64,000 nucleotides of DNA from the NCBI GenBank assembly GCA_005784505.1, contig VCAZ01000095.1:350001-414000 (forward strand), in the 5' to 3' direction. A program made the translations under genes and the position numbers. Of the stretch, positions 21,286-32,090 are shown piece by piece. Source of the DNA: Bagarius yarrelli. Its lineage: Eukaryota > Chordata > Actinopteri > Siluriformes > Sisoridae. Position 1 is the first letter of the stretch. The number at the start of each line of letters is the position of its first letter. The notes beneath the pieces are model-generated. The model was not told the origin of the DNA and ran no database searches. It saw only the letters and a program-made list of their open reading frames with translations.

Positions 21286-21392
21286 GGTTAAGAGGCTTGT
21301 ATGGGGCCCAGTGGCTTTATGGTGCTGGAAATTGAACACACAATCTTCTGCTCAGCAGTCCACCACTTTAACCAATGAGCTACCACATCTAG
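21286..21392 (-). mobile_element. SINE family A, head and body
   Basis: AAGAGGCTTGTATGGGGCCC, then AAATTGAACACACAATCTTC and AACCAATGAGCTACCACATC. The tail is absent. Its partner in unit 2 lies at 22624-22732. Confidence 0.8.
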
Positions 21393-21639
21393 CGTTGATT
21401 AAATGTGGCTTTTGGAATCTGTTAATAACTCAAAATGAAGACCACTGCAATCAAAAAAATATCGGGAAGATAACAGAGCTCTTGATTAAACACAAACTCC
21501 TGTTGTGTCACAATAACTTCTTGTTTATTAAATGTCAATCATGGCAACACTCATAGAGTAGGATGATTTCCTAAAAATGTTAATGTGACAGCTCCAGCTT
21601 TTATTATATAAATGTATAAAAGCTTGTCACTTTCTAATA

Positions 21640-21870
21640 TAATTAAGGACTTTTGATATAACAAAAAATCCACAGTATAAATATCTGAACACCTTACCAT
21701 TACAACCATTTATCATTTTTAAACATCCTCTACCTGATTTGGTTCTCATTTGCTGTTATAATAAGATTAACACTTCTGTAAAAGGTTTGTGTTTATTCAG
21801 GTACAAAAGCATTCAGATGCAGATGTACAAATCTTAAGAAGGCTTCAAAACACTCAAGTTCTTCCATTCC
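21640..21870 (+). mobile_element. DNA-transposon-like dispersed repeat, copy 2
   Basis: GAACACCTTACCATTACAAC, TTCTCATTTGCTGTTATAAT, GGTTTGTGTTTATTCAGGTA and CAAGTTCTTCCATTCCAACC follow the same order as 19360-19560. It ends before the TTTGTGCACAGGG block. It is part of the material specific to duplication unit 1. Confidence 0.6.
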
Positions 21871-21884
21871 AACCCTAATCTCCA

Positions 21885-22180
21885 TATTATGTGTTCATGC
21901 AGCTCAGAGGTTTTGTCGTTCTGTGTGGAATTTGCATGTTCTCCCTGTGTGTGTGTGTGTGTGTGTGTGTGTGATTACTACGATTTCCTCATACAGTCCA
22001 AAAACATGTATGTTAAATTGATTAATGATTCTAAATTGCCCATAGAAGTGAGTGTGTGTGTGGTTGTTTGTCTGTACGTGGCCCTGTGATAGACTGGTGA
22101 CCTGTCAAGGTCTATCCAGATGGGATAAACTCCAGGAGATCCCGCGGCCCTGATTAGGAATAAGCGGGTATAGACAATGG
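21885..22180 (+). mobile_element. V-SINE, head lost, GT-expanded
   Basis: TCTGTGTGGAATTTGCATGT, a GT microsatellite of about 15 units (21942-21973), then CAGTCCAAAAACATGTATGT, AATTGATTAATGATTCTAAA and a degraded 3' block (GGGATAAACTCCAGGAGATC, GGAATAAGCGGGTATAGA). The GT run replaces the usual GCTTGTGTGGGTTT segment. Confidence 0.85.
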
Positions 22181-22496
22181 ATCAAGGAACATTTCATTTA
22201 ACAGAAACTGTAATGATACAACAAAAAATCTGTATAATTTTAAGCTTAATCACAACAGTTTAAAACCATATGGGTGTAATGGTCATGATGATCAATGTCA
22301 ATTTAGTCTCGTTAATCCAGCCAGATTCGTTCAGTCAGGGAATTAGCCTGGCGGCAGGCAGTCTGGGTATCTTGGCCACTTGGCCCAGCCAAGAGCACAT
22401 TGCTACCGTGAAATTCTCAGTGTATTGCCTTATTACTGTTGCCTCTTTCCTGAAATTTTCTTATTGGAGAATTTAAGAATGTATCATTTGAAACAA

Positions 22497-23335
22497 AGCC
22501 CCTGAAACAGAAAGGGTTAAGGGTCTTGCTCAAGTACCCAAGAGTGGCGGACTGGCGGCGGTTTGGCTTGAACCCCGGTCTTTCTGGTTGGCCAACCAAC
22601 CCATTTAAGCTACCACTGCCCACTGTTTAAAGGCCTTGTATGGGGGCCCAGCAGTTTTTTGGTGCTGCAAATTAAATACACAACCTTCTGATTACCAGTC
22701 CAACACTTTAACCAATGAGCTACTGAATCTAGGGTTAATTAAATGTGGCATTTGGTATCTGTCGCTGATAACTCCTAAAATTCTGGCAATTATTTAAAAC
22801 ATATTAGAGAGATAACTAAATTCTTGATTAAACTCCTTGTTTTTCAGGCCAGTCATGGCAACACTTGTACATTAGAATGATTCCATGAATGAATGGGCAC
22901 TATTTAAGTCTCTTACTTTCATTTAAGAGAAACTACAATGCTAAAACAAACATTCTGTACAGTTGTGAGCTTTCTGTTTATCACAACAGTTTGAAAACAT
23001 ATTGATGTGACGGTCATGATGGTTAATCTCGTTTTAGTCTCGTTTATCCAGCCTTCTTTTTTTTACTTTTATTCTGTTTTTTTTATTTTAGTTTTAAATG
23101 CTCAACACCTAACAAAAGAACATTTGACCCCGTAACAGGTCGAGTCGGGGATTCAGACTGACAGCAGATGGTCTGGGAATCTTGGCCCCTATGAATGGCT
23201 AAGGCCCATCCAAGAGCACATATGAGACCAGTATACAACCGTGAAATTCTCAGGGGGTATTGCTATTGCATCACTGTTGCCTCATTTCCAAAATCTTCTT
23301 ATTAGACAAATTGAAAATGTATCATTTGCTAAAAG
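22497..23335 (+). repeat. Direct tandem segmental duplication, unit 2
   Basis: Parallel to unit 1: SINE-B piece (22497-22622, AAAGGGTTAAGGGTCTTGCT), SINE-A piece (22624-22732), ATTAAATGTGGCATTTGG, AGTCATGGCAACACTTG, TATCACAACAGTTTGAAAAC, GTGACGGTCATGATGGTTAA, CCAAGAGCACATATGAG and GAAAATGTATCATTTG. The unit-specific block near 23060-23140 (T-rich, then CGTAACAGGTCGAGTCGGGG) has no equivalent in unit 1. Confidence 0.82.
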
Positions 23336-24042
23336 CAGTACACAAATACAACAGACCTGACTGGAACTCTTTTATAAAGGTTCTCAACAAAATGGTCAGT
23401 TATCCTTCTATGGGTTCCTTCAACATCAAGCACAAATTTCATACAGGAGAGAGAGTAAACTCCTGCATTTATTGATGAGTGACAAATAGAAGATGCTTTG
23501 AGGCGCTGCTCTTTATTTACATGTAGAACATCTACACAAGCTGCACGCAAGAGTGCTGTAGATTCTATTCGACAGGCCATTTAATTCACTTTTGACAAGC
23601 ATTCTGTTTGTAGAAGATAAGTGGAGGCTTCTGAGAAAGGAAAGCGGTGTGGATATTTGTGTATGAATATCTGAGGTGTTGCTTTCAGACAGATGACATG
23701 CTGCCACCAGTAAATTGGCACCTTTCTGTTACAGTATATTTTCGGTGCTTTACGTTGTCCTTTACTGTCATGCAAATGGCTTTTATAATGCTTTGGCTGG
23801 CAGTGGCAAGGCTATTAGTTCAGAGCCGAGAGACTATATAACAAAAACACTTGCTGTTCGAACGTTAAGGGTGAATCTAAAAGCTGAAGAACGTATTTTT
23901 ATTTGATTATTCTGCAATCATGACTCTGAAGCAATGCGGAATTATGTTTTTGATGTAAAAAAGGAATGGTGAGCTGTAAACAGTAATCAGCTGAATGCTT
24001 TATATTTGTCACAAACATTGAAGCACAGAGTTGAAAAAGTTT
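23336..24042. other. Non-coding spacer
   Basis: Several 60-80 codon frames on both strands overlap one another and match nothing known. No repeat is recognised. Confidence 0.4.
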
Positions 24043-24056
24043 AATTTAAAACTTTT

Positions 24057-24193
24057 TTTTTAAAAGATATATTTTCCTTTATTTATGAGACAGACAGAGA
24101 TGAAATGGAGGGGACTGAGAACCAAGTTCGCTGGAGTGAGGCCGTGCATATGGGTGCTGGCGCCTTAACCCGCTACACCATGGTGCAGGCCAG
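24057..24193 (-). mobile_element. tRNA-derived SINE family C with AATAAA and TCTTTT, intact target duplication
   Basis: On the minus strand: A-box-like TGGTGTAGCGGGTTAAGG, ACCCATATGC, a loose B box GGTTCTCAGTCCC, a pyrimidine-rich stretch (CATTTCATCTCTGTCTGTCT), CATAAATAAAGG and ATATCTTTT, ending in an A run. AATTTAAAACTTTT (14 bases) is repeated exactly at 24043-24056 and 24194-24207. The perfect duplication implies a fairly recent insertion. It shares several blocks with 28826-28965. A polyadenylation-type AATAAA followed by a Pol III-type TCTTTT is unusual for a fish SINE. Confidence 0.82.
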
Positions 24194-24207
24194 AATTTAA
24201 AACTTTT

Positions 24208-25982
24208 AAGACCTTTTTAATACCAATTTATATAAGATTTAACACCACTACATACTCTTATTGCTTCCCGCTCTGTGTTTGTAAGTCCACTGATTTGATG
24301 CCTATTGTACCCAGTTTAAAACGTCTTTGACAAACGACACGTTTTTAGCAACCTGCTTTAACCATCTCAAGACTTTATTCTTTTAAGCCATTTTCACTAA
24401 ACCTGCATTTACCAATTCAACCTTCTTACTCAATTCTCTGTTAGCACAATAATGAAAATTTTTGTCTGTCTGTCCAATGACTGTAAACATTTATAACCTT
24501 TTAAAAGCCTTAAATATGGAAAACCTTAAGACATTTAAGTACCCTGACTCTTCAAACAGATAGGATTAAGGGCTTTTTTTAAGGGCCTTCCCTAGGGGCC
24601 CCAAAATATGCTGCTTTTCATTTAGGCAGCATGGCAAATGATGCTGTTTGAATTGGAGAGCCCAGCCAGAAACCAGACTCTGCTTTTCATTCAGTAAAAT
24701 CATAATAATTTAAAATGCCACCAATCAGCCTTAGTACAGCACCCCAAGTGTTGGTGGGGTTTGTACTGGGTTCTGTTTTAAGGGAGTGCCACCAATGACC
24801 ACTGCTTTAAACTGGTATGCTGACAATTTTCTTTATGAAACCTACCTACTGAAACACAAACCTTTGGCTTTAAACCTAGTATTGTATAGGACAACGTTTC
24901 CTATTTAATACGATTTACAATGAAGTGTGTCACATAATAGTATTGTCAAGTTATTGCTACAAACCATTGTCTAATTTTCCACAAAACAGTACGTGTCACA
25001 AAAGTAAAATATCTTTTCCCACATGGGGTCAGAAGCTCAGGTTATGGTGCCGCTAAACAGAAAGATTTAAGCCAGGCAAAATATTTGCAGCTTGAAGATT
25101 TAAGGCAAAATGGATGGCGGTGCAGGGGCTTGAACTCTAATCCACGAGTTAATAACAAGCCTAAATTTTTGTGCAGCCCTAACTTTTGTGCCATTCATTT
25201 AGAATCAAACTTTGTTTTTCTCAGTTTGTTTAGCTTTCTACGAGTAGTTTGGTTAACCCCTTCCATAAATAGTTTGGGGCTGATAGTAGAGATTTTTACC
25301 CCTTCCATAAAAGGGGGCTGCTGATTAAGACTTGAACACAGTCGTTTGATTTCATGACTTGACAAGTTAAACAAGTTTGTTAAATATTTTGTTATAGTTA
25401 TACCAGTGATTTTTGTTACAGTTTATCTTTTATTTTGATTTAATAAACTAGACTTGAACTTAATACACTTACAGATTTATTTTTAAGGCTTCACAGACAC
25501 ACACTGTCTCGAGTTACAACATTAGGATTGGATGCCAGTGAAAAAAGAGAAAAAAAAGAGATCAAAAGAGATCAAAGAAGAACATAAAACTCTAGACACT
25601 GACACAACCTGGACCTGGACCTGGACCTGAACCCAAACCCAAACCGAACATGACATAGACACAAACCATGAAAATAACAAAGCAAGAAACTGAAACACAG
25701 GGGTAAAAATTCACAAACTAATTAGGAAAAACAATCAACTAAACCATCAACACCTCATGAACCAATGAAACACAGGGTAAAACTAATGAAAAACAAATCA
25801 CAACTAAACATCACACCTGAACACAATCAACCAATGACAGGACGGGTAACTCAAACATGGACACAGAAAGTCAGACAACATAACCATTTGTCAACACAGC
25901 AATGGTCTAGGTCTAAACATGGACACAAAGTCTCTCGTTTGCCCTCTGGCAGAGCAACGCACCTGGCAAGCCTGACCGAGAA

Positions 25983-26022
<40 letters not shown>

Positions 26023-26189
26023 TAATCGGAATTTAATTGTGTCAACAAATATGCACAATGGACAGTAAATTTAAGACTAACTTTAATTTTATCTCTACAC
26101 TCTTTCTCCCCCGTTCCACTGCTTTTAAATTTCTACCGTGTAAATAAATTCTGTACATGTAACAACAGTTTAAAGCTGCTATAATGTAG
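24208..26189. other. Non-coding DNA, old unclassified repeats likely
   Basis: No exon or firm family. 25085-25150 includes GGTGCAGGGGCTTGAACTC, perhaps a worn SINE complement. 25610-25660 is a short tandem (CTGGAC, then AACCCA units). 25640-25980 is A/C-rich with repeated AAACACAGGG and CAACCAATGA, possibly an LTR relic. An 86-codon frame (25765-26025) runs into the CA repeat. Confidence 0.35.
25983..26022. repeat. (CA)n microsatellite
   Basis: About 19 CA units with one AAAC interruption. Confidence 0.96.
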
Positions 26190-26190
26190 G

Positions 26191-26275
26191 CCAGAGGTCC
26201 CCATACTACTGCCCCAGGGGCCAAGGACAGCCCACCTTCACATTTGGACCAGCCCTCTCAACAATACCAGAGACA
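26191..26275 (+). mobile_element. hAT-like terminus
   Basis: CAGAGGTCCCCATACTACTG + CCCCAGGGGCC resembles the CAGRGGTCCCCAAACTACGG opening of vertebrate hAT elements. The opposite end was not found, so the extent is unknown. Confidence 0.42.
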
Positions 26276-26424
26276 TAGTATACTAATTTTATTTTAAATC
26301 TTTGTTTGACTGATATCATATCTGTATTTTAATAATAAAGGTTGGCTTTTACACCAACACCCTTCCCCACCAATTAAGGTCAATCATTGTTCGATTCCTC
26401 ACTACAAGTACATGATTGGTGATT

Positions 26425-26765
26425 AGCACTGTTGCTTCACAGCAAGAAGGTCCTGGGTTTGATTCCCAGACAGGGGCCTTTCTGTGTGGAGTTTGCATGT
26501 TCTCCCCATGCTTGTGTGGGTTTATTCTGGGTTCTTCGGTTTCCTCCCACAGTCCAAAAACATGTACTGTATGTTGAGTTGATTGGTGATTCTAAATTGA
26601 CCATAAGTGTGTGTGGCCCTTGTGATGGACTGGTGACCTGTCCAGGGTGTCCCCCTCCTACCTTTCGCCCTTTCAGAGACGACTGGGATAGACTCCAGCA
26701 GATCCCTGTGACCTCGAATTAGGGAATAAACGGGTATAGAAGATGAATGAATGAATGAATGAATA
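26425..26765 (+). mobile_element. V-SINE (DANA/Mermaid type), best copy
   Basis: Head TTAGCACTGTTGCTTCACAG with B-box-like GGGTTTGATTCCC; central conserved domain (TTTCTGTGTGGAGTTTGCAT, TTTCCTCCCACAGTCCAAAA); 3' block (GACTGGTGACCTGTCCAGGG, CCAGCAGATCCCTGTGACCT) and five TGAA units. The V-SINE superfamily is known from zebrafish DANA/Mermaid. Frames of about 96-99 codons on both strands are artefacts. Confidence 0.94.
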
Positions 26766-28029
26766 CAAGTAGTAATTTTGTTGTTTAATGCAAAGAAATG
26801 GCTGTTTGTTTCATCTGTCAATTTAAGTCAGTACAGTCAGAACGAAATAATCAACTAATCTAACATTAGAATGCAAAATAAATGCATTTGAAATCAATAC
26901 CCATGTTATAGACCATCCCGCCCCCTTTTAAAGAAAGGGGCAATGATGTGGTCCTTATAGAAAAAACATTTGGTAATGTCTGATGTAAGAGATAACAGGA
27001 ACTGACTTGTATCGCAGACACGATCAATGATATAAATGATGGAAAAAAAACGCCAAGAAATTTCTACTAATCGATGAACAGCTCTCCTAAGCGCCTAACA
27101 AAGAGTATAATTATGGAGGCGGTATTATGTTGGTTACCTTATTTTCTTCTTGTCAGTTTTGCCTTTTCATGTTTAATGACCCCAATCAGATTCACCACCC
27201 TCGCAAATCTCGTTACTGTTAAAGTCGTCGCTGCTGTTGAAATCAAGCTAACTAAAGGTTCCCAGTCCCAACACACTTCAGTGATCTGCTTTTCTTTTTC
27301 ATGCCTGTTAAGCAAAAAAGAAAATGCTTTCTGAGGCCCATTTTTGGTGTAAATGTAAACCTGGGCGTATCTGCTGAAGATTTTTCCTACGGGCTTTTTA
27401 TTATTTTTTTATGAAGCCAAACTGATAAACAAAACTCATCCACTGTGTACATTGGGTGTGACATTGCTGTTCCAGCAGAAATAGTAGTCCTCCTTGCTCT
27501 GATAGGCTTGTTAGTTGCTTCATAAGAGCTTTCACAGGAAATGTTATGAGATTTTGGATTCTCCTGGCGAGGGTTATCCAGGTGTAGCATGAATGCTACT
27601 TCTACAGTGCTGTTGAAAGGAAATGATATACAGTGTAAACGGATAATTAGGGGAGATCTGAGGGAAAAGCTTTAGTCAGGTTTCATGGAGCCAAAACTTC
27701 AGCTTCTGGACTCCAGAGCAGCTTTTATTGGTCAAGAGGGCGTCTGAAAAACACAACAAACAATCAATTACAGTGTGTTTTGTTTAGTGTCATGTTAAAA
27801 GGTGTAAAAATGTAAAAAATGCTACAACAAAAGACCTGAGTGAAACCATGGCTCGTCTATACCTCACATCATTAGAAAAAATCCAGAGTTCAGCTAAACC
27901 TTAAAAGCGCTTATTATCACAGTTGTAAAACAAGACAACTTTCTTTTACCATGAGGCAAATTAGAGCGCATGACGTCTTTGTTTCCTGAAACCTTTGTAT
28001 TATTAAGGTCAGTTCAAGTCTTAACTGGA
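26766..28029. other. Non-coding DNA, no gene accepted
   Basis: Frame 27074-27334 (86 codons, +) opens with a hydrophobic stretch (WLPYFLLVSFAFSCLM) that could mimic a signal or membrane segment, but there is no homology, promoter or splice context. Frame 27387-27590 on the minus strand is likewise unsupported. Confidence 0.4.
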
Positions 28030-28209
28030 AAAGTGGTAGTCTAACGGTTAAGGTGTTGCCTGGTAATTTGAAGATCCAGGTTTAATTTCCAGTGCCACCA
28101 GTGTACCACCGCTGGGCCCCTGAGCAAGGCCCTTAATCACTAATTGCTCAGTTGTATAAATGTAAGTCGCTCTGGATAAGGACGTCTGCCAAATGCTGTA
28201 AATGTAAAC
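28030..28209 (+). mobile_element. SINE family A, full length
   Basis: Head AGTGGTAGTCTAACGGTTAA, body CCGCTGGGCCCCTGAGCAAG, tail AAGTCGCTCTGGATAAGGAC + GTCTGCCAAATGCTGTAAAT. Confidence 0.92.
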
Positions 28210-28825
28210 TCTAAGTCTCCTTTCTGTAAAGAGTAATTAAGATAATATAGTTCTAGTGGTGGACTTGTAAGTGAATTATTTAACACTTTTTTAGATCTAA
28301 TTAGCTTTTTAGTTTCTAAAATTTGAAGACGACTCCATGTGTACCGTAACTCGACTGAGAATTATAAGTCAACTTAAAGAGACAAGTTTGATTTTTCTAG
28401 ATCACTTTTATTCATGAAAGTTCACTAAGAAGTAATGCAAATACTGTTAGTGGTCTAGTCTACTGTTTAGTTGATTAAAGTCGACTTTAAAGGTTGCATT
28501 TACACTGCAAGTATCATGTGATCGAGTTCAAATTTTTCCTTTAATGGGATATGTCCCACAACCGTGTAATAAGCGATGGTGGCGCATGACGTCAACTCAG
28601 GCTGACTAACACAAGTGCTCTTCTCTTATGTCTCCTTTTAAAAAGATCATTGTTATACCGACCTTTAAATATGGTGCGAAAAGCGAAATACTGAATAATC
28701 ATTTTATCTTCGTCTATTGCGTCCATTGATTATCGCGCCGTTTTTACTTCCTTTTCTGGTCAGTGTGTCTACATTGGGTTGTCTTACTGTGTGTAGTGTA
28801 AATGCAGATATTGGATAATATCTGG
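28210..28825. other. Non-coding spacer
   Basis: No gene or firm repeat. GCATGACGTCAACTC near 28584 contains a CRE-type TGACGTCA. Confidence 0.4.
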
Positions 28826-28965
28826 TGCCGTGGTGTGGTGGGGTATTACCCATATGCGCAAGTTGTTGCGCTCCGACGACCCAGGTTCGACTTTAGCTCG
28901 GGTTCTTTCCAGTCCCATATTTTTTTTTGTCTCCCCCAAGGCAAAGAATGCCCCCCAAAAAAGAT
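28826..28965 (+). mobile_element. SINE family C, second copy
   Basis: TGGTGCCGTGGTGTGGTGGG, ACCCATATGCGC, GCGCTCCGACGACCCAGG, then a good B box GGTTCGACTTT, TCTCCCCC and GGCAAAGAATGCCCCCC. The order matches the minus-strand SINE at 24057, but the 3' part differs (no AATAAA; GCAAAGAATGCC instead). Small frames here are artefacts. Confidence 0.72.
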
Positions 28966-29519
28966 TTGTCAAAAATATTGGATATAGTCACAAAATCAGA
29001 ATTGGGCATCAAGATTTGCAGTGTAAATTCAGTCTTAGTATTGTTTTGATGTAAAAGTAGTAAACTTTGCTAGTTTTATTTTGTATTTTGTTTAATTCTC
29101 CATCAAAAGAGTTTGACATAGACTATTATTGTCAGTTTAAGCCGAGTATATTTAAGTAGAAGTACTAAGAATAGAACAGATAGACATCAACAATCAAGAA
29201 TACTTCAATATTTATTATATCTCAGATCAGTCTATAAAAAGTAAACTATAACTATGACTTATTTTTTATTTTCAAGCGGATATACTGACAGTTCACAGTG
29301 ACATTTAAAGACACGTCTCCTGAAAATCTGATAGCATCCAACTGTCAACCTTCTGATAGTTTAGCGTACGAGACTTACAATAATCAGAGAAAAATTATAC
29401 AGGTACAAATACATAACTGAATCAGATTCCTCTCAGTTTGGTGATGCATGCTGAGATGATCTGTTTACAGAATTTCGAACAATAAACAGTGTTTTGAAAC
29501 TATTGCCTGCATCTATCAA
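28966..29519. other. AT-rich non-coding DNA
   Basis: No feature recognised. Confidence 0.4.
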
Positions 29520-29815
29520 TTTGCCAGAAACAGCGGGGCCTGTCTAGCCGTAATTTATTTCTTTAAACCAATGACAATGTAGGAATTAACGCACATTTTT
29601 CTAGCTTTAAGTGCTTGGAATTGAATGCCAAGAAAAAAAAATAATAATAAGTGACGTACAGTAATTCAGTTGAATCCGCAGGAAGTCTTTCATCTAAATG
29701 AAAGAATCCATTTTGGAAACACTTAACTGGGAGCCTGTAAAACTTCCTCCTGATTAAAGAGCACGCTTGAGAGGAAGGACAAATAGGACGGCAGCTGTGT
29801 TGGTCCCAGGAGGGA
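29520..29815. other. Candidate conserved non-coding element
   Basis: Repeat-free and of mixed composition, with CCGTAATTTATTTC, CCAATGACAATGTAGGAATT, AGTAATTCAGTTGAATCC and CCTGATTAAAGAGC. No coding potential. Its conservation is untested. Confidence 0.22.
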
Positions 29816-30116
29816 GTAAGAGTGGCTTCTTCAACTTTATTTATTTATTTAGCATTAAAAATTTTCCAGTTTTAATTAAAAAAGCGCATGAAATTAAAGA
29901 GGATGTCGATTTCAATGAGTCGAAAAGTTATAAAGAAGAAATGTAGAAAATCAGGGACTTCAGAAGCAGCAGTTTAAGATTGTTAACGATAATCATATTT
30001 TAGAGCCGATATCGATACTTTGCATGTTGTTGAGAGAGATATGGCAAACCGATATTTATTGATTGTTTTACTTCTGTTTTTAACTGAAAGATAACATTAA
30101 TACTGAACTAAACCAT

Positions 30117-30128
30117 TATAATATATAT

Positions 30129-30216
<88 letters not shown>

Positions 30217-30240
30217 ATATATTATATATATATATATTAT
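30117..30240. repeat. Long (AT)n microsatellite
   Basis: About 120 bases of almost pure AT with a single G near 30130 and a TATATAATATATTATATA rearranged end. It can extrude as a cruciform and is a likely assembly-length uncertainty. Confidence 0.97.
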
Positions 30241-30548
30241 TTCTAACAGTGTCAATATTGTCATTTTACTCCCTCACAGCAAACAACACAACCCTTATTA
30301 CTACATCAGATTAAAAAGAGGAGTTATTAACTGTAAAATAAAAAAAAAAAGAAAGCAAAATCATTAAAAGGTCTTAAAGAAAAGATTTCATAAGGTATTC
30401 AAGAGTAAAATACAGATTCAATGGTCCTGAAACTAACGGACATCGGATCTGATCGAAAAATTCGGAGGTGTAGTGTCCAAATGGAATACCAAAACGTCGG
30501 CGCATTATTTACTGTTGTATTAAATAAATTACAACAAATTATGTTATT

Positions 30549-30712
30549 TTACATTTTATCAGATGTGCTTATCCAGAGCCAATTACATTTCATATTTTTT
30601 TTTAATACAATTGAGGGTTAAGGAACTTGCTTTAGGGGCCCAGCAGTGGTGACTTGGTGGTACTGGAAATCGAACTCAAGTCTTTTAGTTAGCAGTCCAA
30701 CACCTTTATTTC
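30549..30712 (-). mobile_element. SINE family A
   Basis: Worn tail (CATTTTATCAGATGTGCTTA), TTGCTTTAGGGGCCCAGCAG, AAATCGAACTCAAGTC and GTCCAACACCTTTATTT. It is older than most copies. Confidence 0.85.
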
Positions 30713-31489
30713 CTGTTTTATGACTTCGACTCTGCCCCATCCTGTTTGCTGTGTTGTTTTTATTAAAGCTATAACCTGCATGATGGATCCAACTATATAT
30801 ATATACTGTTTTTCAGTGCAAATAATTGAAACCTGTATTGTCATCATAAATAACTAACTATGCAGATATCCAGCTGGCTAGAAAATGAGCAAAATATAAT
30901 AATAAAAAATTACTTGTCTAAGAAAAACACTTAAATGCAAATACTGTATTTCAGTAACGTTGAGCCAGGTTTTGTAAGCTAAGGTCCTTATTTAATTATG
31001 TACAGTGTAATACTAATCCTGATCAAATTGAACAAAAAGCATTCATTTCTACATATTATTATTGTTTGTTTCTTATTTTGGCATTACCAGTGCCCCCTGT
31101 TGTTTGTGTTCATGTATTTATATTTATCTGATTTGAGTTAGGTTTCTATGAATTTGTTTTTAATTTGCTTTACACCCAGTCGTGTATTTAATCACCCAGT
31201 GGCACAGTTACTCCTTCCGCCCGCTGTGTGACAACGTCTAGCATTAAAAACTGCTATAGAAATGGAAGTATGTGTTATTTAAGAAAGGCGCAGGTCTGTA
31301 TAATAAAATCAATATGAAAAGTTCATGTAGTGTTAAATGAAGCACAAAACCTAGTCATGTTTAATTTAGGCTTCAGAAGTGAAAAAAACAGGCCTTTGAG
31401 ACCAGCAACAAAGTGGCAGCATAGCAACTGTGTGAATAAAGAGCCGGTGTGTTTCTTTTATGTTTTTTAATTACAACCTGGCTAAAATA
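30713..31489. other. AT-rich spacer
   Basis: No feature recognised. Confidence 0.4.
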
Positions 31490-32090
31490 AATCACGGTAC
31501 GAGTTCTATGTACTATGTAAGACTGTGGCACAGGCCTTGTAGATGGTGTACTAAATGATTGGGTGTGATGTAAAGCTAGTAGATGTTGTACCACATAATT
31601 CTTCGTGACATAATACTTTTTTCCTATGCAAAATGTATCACAAAGTAATGATGTAATACTGTAACAAAGGCCTAGTTTATAATACTAGTGATGTAAGGTG
31701 ATGTAAACCTACAAGATGGTGTGATGTAAACCTACAAGATGGTGTGTCACATCCTTCTTTGTGACATATGCATAATGTTCTACATTACCAGTATGTACTA
31801 TATAAAACTTTGACGTAACCCTAGCAGATGTTGTACTGCATAATACTTTGTGAAATATGCAAAATGAATCACAGTACCAGTTCTATGTACTATAATACTG
31901 TTGCACTAAATGATTCAATGTGATATAAACCTAGTAGATGTTGTACCACATGATATTTTGTGACATATGCATAATGTCTCCCAGTACCAGTTCTATGTAG
32001 TATGTAAAACTGAGGCACAGGCCTTGTAGATGGTGCACCAAATGATTCAGTGTGGCGTAAACCTAGTAAATGTACCAAATGATACTTTGT

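Larger units (their letters stand above)
21108..22490 (+). repeat. Direct tandem segmental duplication, unit 1
   Basis: Same order of parts as 22497-23335: SINE-B piece, SINE-A complement (GGGGCCCAGTGGCTTTATGG), unique block (GATTAAATGTGGCTTTTGG, GTCAATCATGGCAACACTC), then AATCACAACAGTTTAAAACC, GTAATGGTCATGATGATC, CCAAGAGCACATTGCTACCG and GAATGTATCATTTG. This unit additionally carries about 600 bases (roughly 21590-22195, DNA-transposon fragment plus V-SINE) absent from unit 2. Confidence 0.82.

Noticed and set aside
24057..24193. Mammalian DNA contamination suggested by the AATAAA/TCTTTT SINE end
   Set aside because: The flanks are continuous with the fish-type sequence, the 14-bp duplication is local, and a related head occurs at 28826. 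It cannot be fully excluded without reads.
27074..27334. 86-codon frame with a signal-peptide-like start
   Set aside because: A single hydrophobic stretch in T-rich DNA, with no conserved domain, promoter or splice sites.
28584..28600. CRE (TGACGTCA) as a gene promoter
   Set aside because: No TATA box, CpG island or exon nearby; a single 8-base word is expected by chance at this scale.
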